A DNA stretch of 64,000 bases, from assembly GCA_015832175.1 (NCBI GenBank), contig WJXW01000005.1:2624572-2688571 (forward strand). The letters are read 5' to 3'. The DNA comes from Paraphaeosphaeria minitans. Its lineage: Eukaryota; Ascomycota; Dothideomycetes; Pleosporales; Didymosphaeriaceae. The notes under the pieces were generated by a model that saw nothing but the letters and a program-made list of their open reading frames with translations, searched no databases and was not told the origin of the DNA. Of the stretch, positions 1 through 12,699 are shown piece by piece; the stretch's first letter is position 1; each line of letters opens with the position of its first letter. The position numbers were made by a program, and so were the translations under genes.

Positions 1-3000
1 TATAACAACTTTAAGAAATACCTTAAACAACTCTTTAGGATTACTAATAAGGACTCTATTACAAAAGCAAAGATTTAGACTATAACTTAGAAATAATTAG
101 CAGCTAAGTATATAGCTAAGTTTTGTAGATACGCTGTGTAACTTAACTAGGATAATAAATCTCTTTAGAACATGTATAAACAAGGACTTAAACAGAAACT
201 ATGTAAGGAACTCCTACGTAGTAGTGCGCAAATTACTAACCTTAAAGAACTATATAAGGAAACTATTAGAATTAATAGAGAATAGTTTTTACTGTAATAG
301 AAGCTCTACTAAAACCCTAGGGCGATAAGCTTTAAACAACTAGTAAAAATAATTTATAAGAACCCTGTTAGAATTATCTAAAAGCAACAGCTAAGCAACT
401 ACTAGAGATATAAACTAATAGAAGATATCTAGTTTAACTACTTAGGTAAAGGAAAAGGAGGAAAGATAGGCCCTAAGCAGCCTAACAAACTCGTCTCTAA
501 TAGAAGTTAATAACTAATAACTAAGACCCGTAAATGCTTTATATGTGGCAAACTAGACTATATAGCTAGGAACTGTAGATTAAAGAACAAAGTCTATTAA
601 ACTAAGTTAAATGTACTAACTATTAAGGACTAAAAACCTAATAAGGAATAGGAAGTTATTATAACGCTATTTAGTTACTAATGCGTTACGCTAGAATAAA
701 GTAAGTAATTAGATTTACCTAACTTACGACTATACGAAGATCTAGAAAATAACTCTAATGTATACTACAACGCAGAAAACATAGAAGAGATACTAAGATC
801 TCCTACTCCTTACCTATAAAGTAGGTAGGAAGAAGACAACCCTATATCACCTAAGTACAAACTAAATGTTTAGGACTACATAGAACCCTACTAGGCACTA
901 AAAGGAATACAACTCTACAAAAATAAGAAGTTAGACTACGTACTAAAGTACTACCTAGACCACTAAAATCCTACACACTAATTCTATATGTAAACACATT
1001 ACGAAGAACTAACATGCGCATAACATAAGGTGGAGAAAAAGGAGAATAAGAAATAACCTAGGAGGAAACTGCGCTGTAGATAGATATAGACAGACTACCC
1101 TATCGCAGCTTACAATAAACACCTCTAGAATAAATAATAAGTAAAATACTTTCCTTACCTTACGCTAAAAGGTAATAAATACTATAATATGCTTATTAAT
1201 AGAAACTGTATGTAACTATACTAGTACACGTGTCTAAACTAAAACTGCGAATACTACTATACAGCTAAGTATTTAGACAGCTTTGTAAACTGCCCTACGT
1301 AAGAAGTAACAATAAAGCTACTAATTTAACTAGTATATAGAAATAGTAAAGACTGCAGGAGGAAAAACAGAAGAACATCCTTGCAGGAAGAAGAAGAAGA
1401 CAATCTATACAAACTATATACTTAAGAATAATAATAGAAGCGGATACTTAGAAACGCATACTAGGCACTAGAACTTAACTACAACCTACACAAACAGATG
1501 TCTTTTTTAGGCCTAAACTTAAATAAGAAAACGCCTTTATTAAATTAAATGCTATAGTAAGCACAGCATTAGTTAAGCTACTAGTACAGCTTAAAGGAAT
1601 ATAGGCTTAAGCTCTTATAGACTTAGGAGTAGGAAAGAATTTTATATCTTATTAGATAGCAAGACAAGTAGAACTTATAATATTAGAGAAAGAAGTACCC
1701 TACATTATCTATATCGCGAATAGATCCCTAATGCCTAAGACACCTTAAATATACTAGAAGGTTACTACTACGATAACAGTCTAAGGATATAGAGAGGAAC
1801 TTACCTTAGATATCTTACTAGGATCTAAGTATAAGTTAGTCTTAGGATTACCTTAGTTAACAATACATAACTTACAGATTAACTAGGGTACAAAGAAAAT
1901 ATTATTTAAACGCTACAATTGTGTATTATAAGTAAAGCCTACGCATTAACTAAAAATAATAATAGATAAGAGAGTTATTAACAATATAAAACTGCGATAG
2001 ACAGTTAAAAAACGGAAGCACACCTTAGTAGACGCTAGTAGGAACTACTAGGTTAAGAAGCGTAAGAAGGAGGATAATAGCACACCCCTCACCTTACTAA
2101 GAGAGTACAGGAAATAGACACACATATTTATAGAAAAGGAAGGAAAAGCAAACCTACTAGAATATTAACCCTAGGATCTTATAATAGACCTAGAAGAAGG
2201 GAAGACGCTACCCTTTAGACTACTATATAGTAAGACAGGAGAAGAACTCCTTAAGGAACGTGATTTCATTAAAATAAATCTTAAGAAAGGATATATACAA
2301 CTATTAAAGTTACTAGCAGTAAGCCTTTTTATATTTGTTAAGAAAAAGAATAGATTAGACAGACTATGCGTTAACTACTAATAACTTAACAACATAATAA
2401 TAAAGAACTAATATCTACTACTAAACATTGCAGAGTTATGAGATTAACTATCTTAAGCTAAGATATTCACAATAATAGATCTAAGAGACAGTTACTACCT
2501 TATACGAATTAAGAAAGGTGAAGAATAGAAAACAGCGTTTTAATTACACTATAAACTATTTAAGTATAAAGTTATACTATTTAGACTTATAAACGCACTA
2601 GTAGCTTTTATAGCACTTATTAACAACGTACTCTATAAACATCTAGACATATTTATTATCGCGTATATAGATAATATCCTCGTCTTTTCTAAAAACAAAT
2701 TAGACCACACTAAGTATATATAGATAGTACTAGAAGTACTAGACAAAGTATGCCTTCGCATTAAACTTAAGAAATGTAAGTTTAACGTTAAACAACTTAA
2801 ATTCCTAGGACACATTATTACTATAGAAAGAATTAAGATAGCACTAAGTAAAGTTAAATGCATTAAGAACTAGCTAATACTAAAGATAGCCAAGAATATC
2901 TAAGAATTCTTAGGATTCTATAAATTCAACTAACAATTCATCTAAAATTACACAAAGGTTATAATACCTTTAATAAATTTTATAAAGAAGGACGCACCCT

Positions 3001-4860
3001 TTAAATAGACAGATAAGTGTAGAATGTTATTCTAACTCCTTAAAACAGTATATACTATAGAACCTATCCTTATTTATTTTAGAAGCGATAAACCACTGCG
3101 CTTTAAAACAGACGCTAGCGATCTTACGCTAGGCGCCTACGCTAAATAAGAACGTAACAGCAAATAGCACCTAATTACCTATTACTTATGCAAATTTAAT
3201 AACGCTAAAACACAATACAACATACACAATAAGGAACTCTACGCTATTATTAAAGCCTTAAAGCACTAGAGGATTTATACACTTAGTTACTTAACGCTAG
3301 AAATCTACATAGATTACAAAAGCCTTCTAAAGTTCACAACAATAAAAGAACTTACGCTATAATAACAAAGATAGTTATAGACTACTAGGCAGTACAAGTT
3401 CAAAATTATCTATATAGCTAGAAAAGAAAATAGCAGAGCAGACGCTTTTAGCTAACAAAGTAATCTAGCAAGAGAAAAGGTAAAAACCTTCTCTACAATC
3501 CTTTGCAAAGCTAAAGATAGATCTCTAGAGCTAACAGCAGAACTAAATTAACTTTTAGTAATTAACTAAGAAGTTCCAGAACATCTACAGACTAAGATTA
3601 TCTAATAATACCACGATAACCCTATATACGGACACCTAGGCATTACAAAGACAATAGAACTTATCTAAAGAAATTACACCTTTAAAGGAATTAAGGAAGC
3701 TGTAATAACTTACATCTATAAATGTATAGAATACTAAAGAAATAAACACAGTATATATCTCAAATATAGAGAGATATAAGTAATTAGAATACTAACAGCA
3801 CTATAGGAAGACATTATTATAGATTTTGTTACAGGAATTCTAAACTCTAAGGATCTAATAATAGGAATTAAATACAACAGTATACTAGTAATAGTCTACT
3901 AACTAACTAAGTATGTTAAGCTTATTCTATGCCTTAAAAGAATAATAGTAAAAGAACTTGCTTTTCTTATTCTAGACTAACTAGTTAGACACCACAGAAT
4001 CCCAAAAACAATTATTAGCGACAGAGATAAGCTCTTCACGTTAAATTATTAGACAACGCTTATAGCACTGCTTAGAACAAAATAAAAACTATTAACAGCT
4101 TACTATCTACAAACAGACGGACAGACAGAACGTACGAACTAAACTATAGAAACGTACCTACGCATCTACTACAATAGTTAGAAGAATAACTAGGTTTTAT
4201 TACTACCTATAGCATAGTTAGCCTATAATAACAAAGTATTAGCAGTATTAGAACATACACTATTCTATGCAAACTATAGAAGACACCTACATCTTTTTAA
4301 CTAACAATTTCCTACAATAATTAAAGCAAAAGAAGCTATAGATATAGCAGAAAATATAAAGAAAATATACTAACAACTCTAAAAGAATCTTAAGAAAGCT
4401 TAGTAGCAATTAATTTTATACTAAAACTAAAAATAAAAAATAGCACTTTAGCTAAAGAAGGGGGATAAAGCATATCTACTTATAAAGAACCTTTAAACTT
4501 AGAAGAAAAAACATAAGAAACTAGATCACATTAAAGTTAGACTATTTTATATTTCTAAGCAAATATCACTAGTAAACTATAAGTTAGAACTACCGCTAGA
4601 TGCAAAGATACATCTAGTATTCTATGTATCACTACTAGAACTAGTAGACCCTAATACACTAGTTGAAACCACCTTCTACTACTAGACTAAGGAAGAAAAT
4701 GAATTTAAGGTTAAAAGAATTCTAGAATATAATTAGCATAACAACATGTACCTTATTAAATAGAAAGGTTACCCACATAGCGAAAACACCTAGGAACTAA
4801 AAAACAATTTAGGAAACTGTTAGCAAAAGATTAAAGAATTCTACTAGAAACACAAACATA
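1..4860 (+). pseudogene. gag-pol remnant of Gypsy copy 1
   Basis: Recognisable landmarks in order: a CCHC zinc knuckle at 535-576 with spacing C-x2-C-x4-[H mutated to Y]-x4-C; an aspartic-protease active-site remnant (ALID..G) starting at 1611; reverse transcriptase with the YIDD box decayed to YIDN at 2664-2675; integrase with an H...GH.G..KT zinc-binding start near 3607-3770, the first catalytic Asp near 3820, a second Asp in an ISDRDKLF-like stretch near 4020, and a Glu in TDGQTER near 4120; and a chromodomain around 4705-4830 (YLIK.KGY ... NT.E). The changes seen are transitions, so the fold order is clear although the gene is dead. The substrate would have been the element's own RNA and cDNA. 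Confidence 0.88.
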
Positions 4861-4904
4861 CCTAGGAGGATTACAGTACTAACGCTATAGTGTCTACTAT
4901 ATTA

Positions 4905-5170
4905 AGCGTTAACCACATCACTATAGAGTAACTAACAGTTGCTGCAGCAGTAGGACAATTAACAGTATCTGTATTTACGTCTTTACTATCTGTAGTTATT
5001 TCTATAGCTAGACATAACGTCTTCTTATAAGCACGCTCTTTAGCCTAAGCTAGTATCTTCTTATTTTGTAACAACCGCACTATTAGGAGAGATAACACCT
5101 TCTTATCCTCCTTAACTTTCTTTTTATACTCCTTATAAGTCTTATCTAGCAACAACTAGCTTATGTTCAC
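4905..5170 (-). pseudogene. antisense ORF remnant in the 3' region of Gypsy copy 1
   Basis: On the minus strand this stretch reads as a fairly coherent Lys/Glu-rich peptide in one frame, broken only by TAG/TAA codons of the kind RIP makes from CAG/CAA. It sits between the chromodomain and the 3' LTR. Copy 2 also has a charged antisense reading frame in the same position, but with different sequence. Many fungal Gypsy-like elements carry extra antisense ORFs here. Function is unknown, and chance coding is possible in such biased DNA. Confidence 0.35.
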
Positions 5171-5451
5171 ACATAAACAACCTAAGCGAACATATTTAGA
5201 ACACTTTAAACCTAAACCTAGTATAACGTAGTAAACAGAACCTTTAAAACTATAATTAATGCAAAGGCTCTTTGCGATAATATTAGCTTCTTAGATCTTA
5301 TAATATAATTAATGTTTTCAAACAGTAGAGTCGCTAGGCATAATGCTAATAGACATACTTATAGTAAGCAGGGTTAGCAGAACAGCTTACGTAATAATAG
5401 CTAAGGTCTAAACATGTAATTTAGAATAAATCTATAAAAGAGAGGGGATAA

Positions 5452-5881
5452 TATTAGGATCTAAAATCTATATAATAGCAGGAAGCTAGTTTTATACCTA
5501 GCGGGCGCGTAGTAAGGATTAAGCGGGGATTTAATACTAGCTACGCCTTAAATAAAGGAGTTACGTGACTACTCTCTATAGAGCGCTTAATTGCTCTATG
5601 CAAAGCATAACACACATAACCGCTCTATATAGAGCGCTCTCTACAGAGCGCTCCCCACAAAGTGGACTTTACTTAGTATATAGGAACGCAAGGATAGACT
5701 CTCTATACTTATATTTAATCTGTTTATTAATCTATTATTTAGATTCTAGCAGACTAAATTGTTAACTTATTACACTTCGCAAGATACTATTATATTAATA
5801 AGACTTTCTACCTTCCGTAAGTACTCCTGCCTAAGAACCAACCTTAACCCTTTAGGACTAGCTACCCTCTTGGATTTAACA
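5452..5881 (+). repeat. 3' LTR of Gypsy copy 1 (430 bp, U3 type A)
   Basis: It begins TATTAGGATC (an RIP-altered TG start) after a purine tract and ends TTTAACA. From about 5670 onward it matches the other Gypsy LTRs in this window (27629, 33890, 37208, 38790). The left half (U3) is different and contains palindromic CTCTATAGAGCGCT-type repeats at about 5570-5655 instead of the 17-bp repeats of copies 2 and 3. Confidence 0.85.
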
Positions 5882-6839
5882 ATATCTTACTTATAATACT
5901 AAGTACCTATCCTTATCTTACGCTCTTATATAGTAAATAGAACCTCTTAGTCTTAAACTATATAAAACTATATTCTATAAAACTAGCACTAGAGTGTTAC
6001 AATAATACTATACTACTCTCTAGTATAGTGTTAGCTATAGTACTGTTGCCCTCTTTATATTTAACTATATTTAGTAGTCTCTCTACCTTTTCTCTAAATA
6101 ACTATAGGTCCTATATGTGCTTTGTCCTCTATACCTATAATACTATTTTCTAATTACGTAGACACTTAGCTATACCTATAGTAACTACTTAGCTTATTAT
6201 CTCTTCTTTAATAGTAGCGCCTACTTTTAGTAGATTTTTTATAAATATATAGTAATAAACCTTTTCTCTATTATCTTCTAATAACTCCGCCTTCTCTATA
6301 TATTATGTATATAGCATAACTTCTATTATTATGTTTACTAGCTAACGCTTTAGCTTTTAATTTCTATCCTTTACTAAACGGCTAGTCGCTTTCAACGTGC
6401 GATTTTCTTTTAGAGGCGCTTTTAGGGCCTCTACTTAAGTGTCTTCCTCCTTACCTAACTCTTCTTTACTATTACTTTAGCGCGCTTAGTCCCTATAGAT
6501 AAAGTGTAAGAAGTAAAAAAATTCTTTCTTTTCTATTTATTTATATATCTATTATACTACAGACTTAGGTAAGCTGCATAGAAATACCTTAGTAGGAGGA
6601 CCTCTTCTCTATAGAACTAAACACTACATAGGCTTCTAATTATAAACTTGTTTATATACGTCTTGTATAAGGGAGAGAATTAGACTACTATTATTCTAAA
6701 GAACCTTAGCTAATAAGATTAAAGAATAGTAGGCTATAGTGTAATATAGTGTTTATATAATCTAGGATAATAAATGTTACCTAGTGTTTCTTATCTCCCC
6801 TTAGCACTAAAGTTTAGCTAACTTATTTTAACTACAGGC
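5882..6839. other. AT-rich RIP-degraded stretch before TLH2; possible antisense coiled-coil ORF
   Basis: No plus-strand gene is recognisable. On the minus strand, about 6560 down to 5990, one frame reads as a Lys/Glu/Leu-rich, coiled-coil-like peptide interrupted mainly by TAG and TAA. It could be the remnant of a gene divergent from TLH2, or chance. The left edge abuts the Gypsy copy 1 LTR. Confidence 0.35.
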
Positions 6840-9800
6840 ATAAATTGAAATTAATTACACTACTACTAACTATAGAGACTCCTAAACACATTTACTATAA
6901 TAAAACCTATTACTCTATTACCTACGTACTACATAGATATATAATACTCCTAAGTAAGGTGTTTCCTATTTTAATAAGGAATACAGATAAAAGATAACTA
7001 GTAAAGAGAGGCGTGTTATCTAAAAATGTGTTAATAAGCTTAGGAACCTTTACCTACTACTATAAGAGAAATATAAAGAATTTATAGTTCCTAACACTTT
7101 AGTACTAGCCTTCCCTAGCCTACGTATTATCCCTAATAGTTATTACTATTATTAATATACCTATATTACTACTAGGATTTCTACAAGGCATAACATGCAA
7201 GGACACCTATACTAGGAATATAAACTCTATATTTTAAATATAGCTAAAGAAAGAAGGTAGCTTTAGTATAGTAAGTAAGTAAAGGGCGTAAATTACTAAT
7301 AGTTTTTCCCCTCTATACTACTTCTATTTTAAAACCTTTGTCTTACTTATAATTTATAGTTAAACTATCTATAAACTTATATAGCTCTAAAGCCACTACT
7401 AATAGTGTTAAAAACCTAACTAAACCTAGCGCAGTCCTTATACTTATTTCTACCTCTACTAGCAGTAAATTTGTAGATTAGCTCTAGGAAGCGTTATAAT
7501 AGGCTAAGAAAGTAAAGTAGGAGTAGTTAGTAGCTATACCTAGCACACCCTCTATCTCTATAAATCTTTAGATTACCTATATAGGTGTCCTATAAGTGTT
7601 TAGCAACACGTCTATATAGGCAGAGGCTTTATAATATATAGCTGTACTAACTACTCTAAGTAATCTAAAGCTGTATTATCTCTATGTAACTATAAAGAGT
7701 ATGGCTAGAACTTAGTAGAATGTTACTAGTAAAGCCTCCTACTATGCCTGTATAAGAGTAATATAGAAATACAAGACTAATGTTCTTCTTACTTTACTAG
7801 AGCTATACTAAAACTTTTACCTCTACTACGTAGGACTACTCTAGAAGATATCTGTCTTCTACTACTACATATTAGTTAACAATATAAAGAAGCTACTAAC
7901 ACTTTATTTGTAGTCTTACTAGGAGCAGACCTAGTAGGATATTATAGAGTACTTAGATTTAATAGATAATATCCTAGAAGTCTAAGAGCACTACACTAGA
8001 ACTTATTTTATATTATTTAAAGAGTACTACTATTACTTTTAGCTATCCTTTATTAAATAAACTAGTTAAACTAAGCATTTTAAACTTACCCTACTAACAC
8101 CTATAGCGTTCCTAACACTCTCCTATAATAGAAAGGGTTTTTAAGAGGCGTACAACTTCGCAATAGATATATTAGCTATAAAGAAGTTCTACTATTCCCT
8201 AGGCCTTTAGAAACTACAGGACAATATTATCTATTTAAATAACGTCTAGCCCTAAGCTACTATAAATAGTATATAGACTACTATTTTACTTAATAAGACT
8301 TCCTTTCTTATTACTAAGTAAGATAGTAACATATCTATAAAGGCAAAGAACTATAATCTTATAGACACGTTTAAGGCGTAGGTATATAACTACCTTACTA
8401 CAAAGTATCCTATAAGTATAAGCTAGCTTATAAACACAGTATAGTTTATTAGTAAGTTCTAATATAGTAAGAACCTAGATGCCTTCGTGCACTAGAATAG
8501 AGATATAGTTACTATGCGTAATATAAGAATAACCCTAGCCTTATTTATAATAATAGCTAGGAATAAGTATAAGGAGACCTTAAAGATCCTATACTAGCTA
8601 ACCTTTATATCTACTTATTTAGACCTTCTAAATATTCTATAGAAACTTCTAGTGGAGAAACTAAAAAATATCACACTAAGGTTCTTTATATTTAGCCCTA
8701 ATAATAGTAACCTTATATATACAGCTAACTTCGTTGTTAAAAACCTAATAAAGGGGGTAGGTTAAGAAAGTTTTTTAACTATCCCCCTTATAAACTTATA
8801 TAACTTCACCTAGGTACAGTAATACTATAACTTAGTATAGAAATTTCTAAAGTATCTTCTTTGCCTAATTTACTTTACTAGCAGCTAACCTAGCTATAGA
8901 ATAGAAGTGCTTAGCGTTTAACTTAAGAATAGTTATATTATAGGTATGCGCAATATCTTCCTATATAATAGTTTTATTATAGTAGTTCTATAATACTATA
9001 AAGGGTACAACTGCGACAAGACTGTAAAGACTATATATAGATTCCTCCTAGCAGAGGTGGGCAGTCTCTTAGTGTAGTACATTTAGCTAGTCTAACTATT
9101 CTATCTAGTTGTCTAAGGACAAATAGGAATAGACTTTTATAACTACTATTATAAGTAGGCGCAAAGTATGCTCCTATAGCTAAATATAGTAGAAAAACAA
9201 CACACTATATTATATATCTTTAGTTTAGCTATCTAGAGTGCTAGTCTTTGTTAGATTAGGTAGGAGATTAATATTAGCACCTTACGTTACCTTATAATTA
9301 CTTTTACCTACTAGTTTACTAGCTCTAAGATACTTATTCAGAAACTTACTAAAGAGGATATAAATAATATTATAAACAAGATAGAGGCTAAAACACAAGA
9401 AATATAGGCTAGGCACCTACCTAAAATAGCCTACGCAGTATACGCACTTAATATATTAAAAATATTTGCCTACTTATTTAATAATGCAGAGGCACACTTT
9501 AAGATGTTATAAAAATAGTATTACACTATTTATTTTAGCTTAGTAGAAGTATAGCTAAGTCTTAACTATTATAAGAGCATTATAGCTACCACTTAATAGT
9601 AGAATACTAAGAGAAGTAATATTAATCTCCTATAACTATTATAAGAGAACTTTAGATACAACGCCTAATTTAGAGGTATATAGAAGGCCGCCCTATTAGC
9701 TATCCTTATAGGCGAAAGTGTAGTAGTGTATATTATAAGCACTAGAGCTAGTAAAAGTCTCCTCTTTATGCTACTAGCCTACTATCTAGGCTATAGACAG

Positions 9801-12436
9801 AGTTTTATAATAGTGCTACTTACAGCCTTACGTATAGATATACTTTAACACTATACAACCCTACGCATACGTGCTATAGTGTGGAAGTAGGGCTTATATA
9901 ATAAGTAGGCGGCTATTATACTTATAACTCTAGAGAATATAGCTAGTAATAGTTTCTAGACTTACGTATATAGGCAGAAGTTATTAGGTGTACTAGAGTA
10001 AATAGTAGTAGACAAATTTTACTATATTATTCTCCCTAATATAGCATACCGCCCTTATCTCTATAACCTATATTAGTTAACATAGTATAAAGTCCCTCTA
10101 ACTTTACTTACTATAACTCTACCTCTAGACAATTAGCACTAAGCGTTTTAATTACTAGGCCTCCTTATAGATATAAACCCTTATAGGGAATCTACACCTT
10201 ATAGTAATGTCTAATATAAGGTCTACAGCGTTCTACTCTTAATAAGCACTATAATAATAGATATAGTAGAGTATATATAACAGGCTCTATAAAAATTTAA
10301 AAAGGTTCTTATTTATATTAACCTTATTTTAATAGTAGATACCCTAGTCTAGGGCCTAGACTACTTAAGATACCACAGCTAAATAAAAGAGGGCAAGAAG
10401 GGAATAAGCTTAGACCTATTCCTATAATAATTAGAAGGCGCTCTAATTGTGACTAGTGTATTAATAGAAGGCCTCTATATCTTAGACATCTAGGCAGTTA
10501 TTAGGTTTACTCTACTAGCTAGTCTAATTAGCTTTATATAAGAATTTAGCAGGATTGCCTAGGACTAGAAATCTAGCACTACACGCCTAGTGCTTAGCAA
10601 GTAAGTCCTAAATACACACTTTAATAAAGCTAGTTAGGATGCTTAGCTAGCTATACTAGCCTATATATAGGACTCTACCTACTAACTAGTCTACTATTAC
10701 AGCATTATTAATCGTTATCTTAATAGTAATAAGATAAGAAAGATATATAAAGTATCTAAGTAGGCTTATAATATATGCTTAGACTTAATTTACTCCCTAT
10801 TTAATTTACCCTATATATAAAGTTTATTAATTACACTAGGAAGACTCTAAGGTGTAGTAAGGGGGCTACTATAAAAGGTGCCTTTAATGCCTATTTAGGC
10901 TAGGTATAATGTAAACTCCTTACTAGCCTATATAATAAGTACCTAGAGTAGTAACTATTATATTCTATTATCTAGAAAACGCCTACTATCTCTAACACCT
11001 AGTTAATTAACTAGGCTAGCTAGCCTATAGACAGATCTAGGTCTCCTCCTAATATATGTAGGAACCACGTTAGGTTCCCCTACTAAATATTTATTTACCC
11101 CTAGTTAGTTTTTCTCTAGCTTCCTAGTTACTATACTAATTATATACACAGTAAACCTATATTAGAAGGCACTAGCTACGCCTTTTAGAGTAGCCTACTA
11201 AAAGAGGGAGCTGGACTTCTTTTAATATAGGATAGAAGAGGCTAGGAAGAGAAGAGGTAGGATTTTTAGGGAAGAGATACTAGCTTATTTTAAATACTAG
11301 AGACTTTACTGTGTAGCTTATTTTATTAAATAGAAGCCCTTTAACTATAGCTAGGATTAATGTGCTATTATTACTAGACAAAAGATAACCTACTTAGGGA
11401 ACACTGTTATATCCTATTACGTTTAAATAGGAAACAAATAGGGTAAAGGCAACTGCTAGGCCTACCTTCTTCTAGTAAATTACTGCCCTAGGTGGCTTAT
11501 ACTAGAATCTAACTAGGTTAAATAGGACTATTAAAAGACGCTTTATATATTAATAAATTTACTATTTAAGATACGTAGGCAATCCTATAGAGTAAGTGCC
11601 TAAAGGCGAAAGAGCTGTAAAGTTATAACATTAAAGTAATTAAGGGTAAGAACTAGGATTCTAAAAGTACTAATATATTCTAGTAACACTTTATTAGTGT
11701 TATTAATTTTAGTAACAACTATAAGGCGGGAAGGATTATTCTTAGCCTTAACTAGCTAACGCGAACCTACTATATATCTAAGCGCTATATAGAGTTATAG
11801 TAGGACTACTCTAGCTAGGGAGCTAGTAGAACTCCTTCTACAATACTAATTTAAATGTAATATAGACATAATAATAGAAGGTTTAAAGTAGGTAACGTAT
11901 ACTATAGGACTAAAGGAAATATAAGAATCTATATCTATTATATAGGGCATAAGTAAGGTAAATTAGGGGGAGAGGCTATCTTATAAATATATTAGGGTTT
12001 AAAATAAAATTGAAAAGCGTTAGGTATACGTCTAGAGTAAGTAGAAGTGTATTTATAACCCCTAGTAATAGTAATTAAATACGTTACAAAAGAAAGTAAT
12101 ACTAAGCTAGAAAAACTACTCTTAAGGTGTAAATATATTTACTAGGCTTAGCTATAGTAAGTAAGCTAGTATAAGCTTAGTGTTACTTTTACCCTTATTA
12201 TCCCTACTATTTTTACCCTTCTTGCCCTTACCCTTGCCTTTACCTTCTTTATCTTCTTTACCTTTCTTACCCTTTTTACCCTCCTTACTCTCCTCTTTAC
12301 TATTAGCGGCCTCCTCTATCTATATAGGTAGCGTAGGTGTAACTGCCTTAATAAGCAGCGTATTCTTATTACTAATAAGCTTACTTACTAACCTATCTAT
12401 ACCTAACTACACACTTAGCCTCTAGCTTATCTAGTA
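6840..12436 (+). pseudogene. TLH2: RIP-killed telomere-linked RecQ-type helicase, split by an LTR element
   Basis: One reading-frame phase holds from about 7176 to 12436 with no net frameshift; it is broken only by TAG/TAA. Near 7176-7230 lies a decayed Cys-rich N-terminal motif. A recombinase-like block follows: Arg at 8898-8900, Lys at 9000-9002 (34 residues on), Arg at 9285-9287, His at 9414-9416, Tyr at 9441-9443 (9 residues on). Then comes a RecQ-type helicase: Walker A at 9738-9758 (GAGKS decayed to RASKS by G-to-A), DEAH-type box D at 10011, motif III T-x-T at 10110-10118, and motif VI remnant near 10542-10562. A Cys/His stretch near 11290-11400 and a long C-terminal tail follow. It differs in sequence from the TLH units at 44624-62325, so it is a second family. 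The start is not defined. The gene is interrupted at 12436 by an inserted element and appears to resume at 19576. Confidence 0.78.
12180..12310. repeat. pyrimidine-rich low-complexity tract inside TLH2
   Basis: Almost pure T/C on the plus strand with many TTACCC/CTTTACC-like words. In the TLH2 frame it reads as a Leu/Pro/Ser low-complexity stretch and is the longest open piece of that gene (12180-12425). On the minus strand it reads as Lys/Gly-rich. It is not a permutation of the telomere repeat. Confidence 0.6.
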
Positions 12437-12629
12437 TGTGATGGGCTGGGGCATAGCCCTAGCCTTTAGAAGGATCTTAAGGAAAGGAACTGCCCTAAAA
12501 GAAGTGGACCTACTAAGGAAAACTCTTCTTATAAGCGGCACACCCCCCTATAGAGACTTAATACCTAGAATTTATCCTTTACATTTAGCACTTACAGTTC
12601 TGTTTATTCTCTAAGGCTAGCCTATAATA
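12437..12629 (+). repeat. 5' LTR of the 12437-19575 Gypsy element
   Basis: 193 bp, starts TGTGATGGGC and ends CCTATAATA. It matches 19383-19575 along its full length with mostly C/T and G/A differences. Confidence 0.85.
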
Positions 12630-12699
12630 TTAAATTCTAGGTCTTCTAGAAAAGAGTTATTTAAAGGAACAAAGAAACGTAATAGAGTCTAGAATAACC

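Larger units (their letters stand above)
1..5881 (+). mobile_element. Ty3/Gypsy chromovirus copy 1, 5'-truncated by window edge, RIP-degraded
   Basis: This is the 3' 5.9 kb of an LTR retrotransposon whose left part lies outside the window. The order gag, protease, reverse transcriptase, RNase H, integrase, chromodomain is that of Ty3/Gypsy chromoviruses. Base 1 aligns with about 28436 of Gypsy copy 2 and 39613 of copy 3. A purine-rich tract (about 5436-5451) directly precedes the 3' LTR. Every frame is full of TAG/TAA, as expected from RIP, so the copy cannot make protein. The five bases after the LTR (atatc, 5882-5886) would be the target duplication, but the matching left copy is not in view. 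Confidence 0.9.

Noticed and set aside
2633..2863. Short minus-strand ORF, also seen at 30983-31180
   Set aside because: It is the antisense of the Gypsy reverse-transcriptase region, and the composition explains it.
5565..5765. 66-codon plus-strand ORF
   Set aside because: It lies wholly inside the 3' LTR of Gypsy copy 1 and spans the U3/R boundary; no protein similarity is seen.
12180..12310. TTACCC-rich tract considered as an inverted interstitial telomere
   Set aside because: TTACCC is not a permutation of CCCTAA; the tract is irregular and lies in the TLH2 reading frame.
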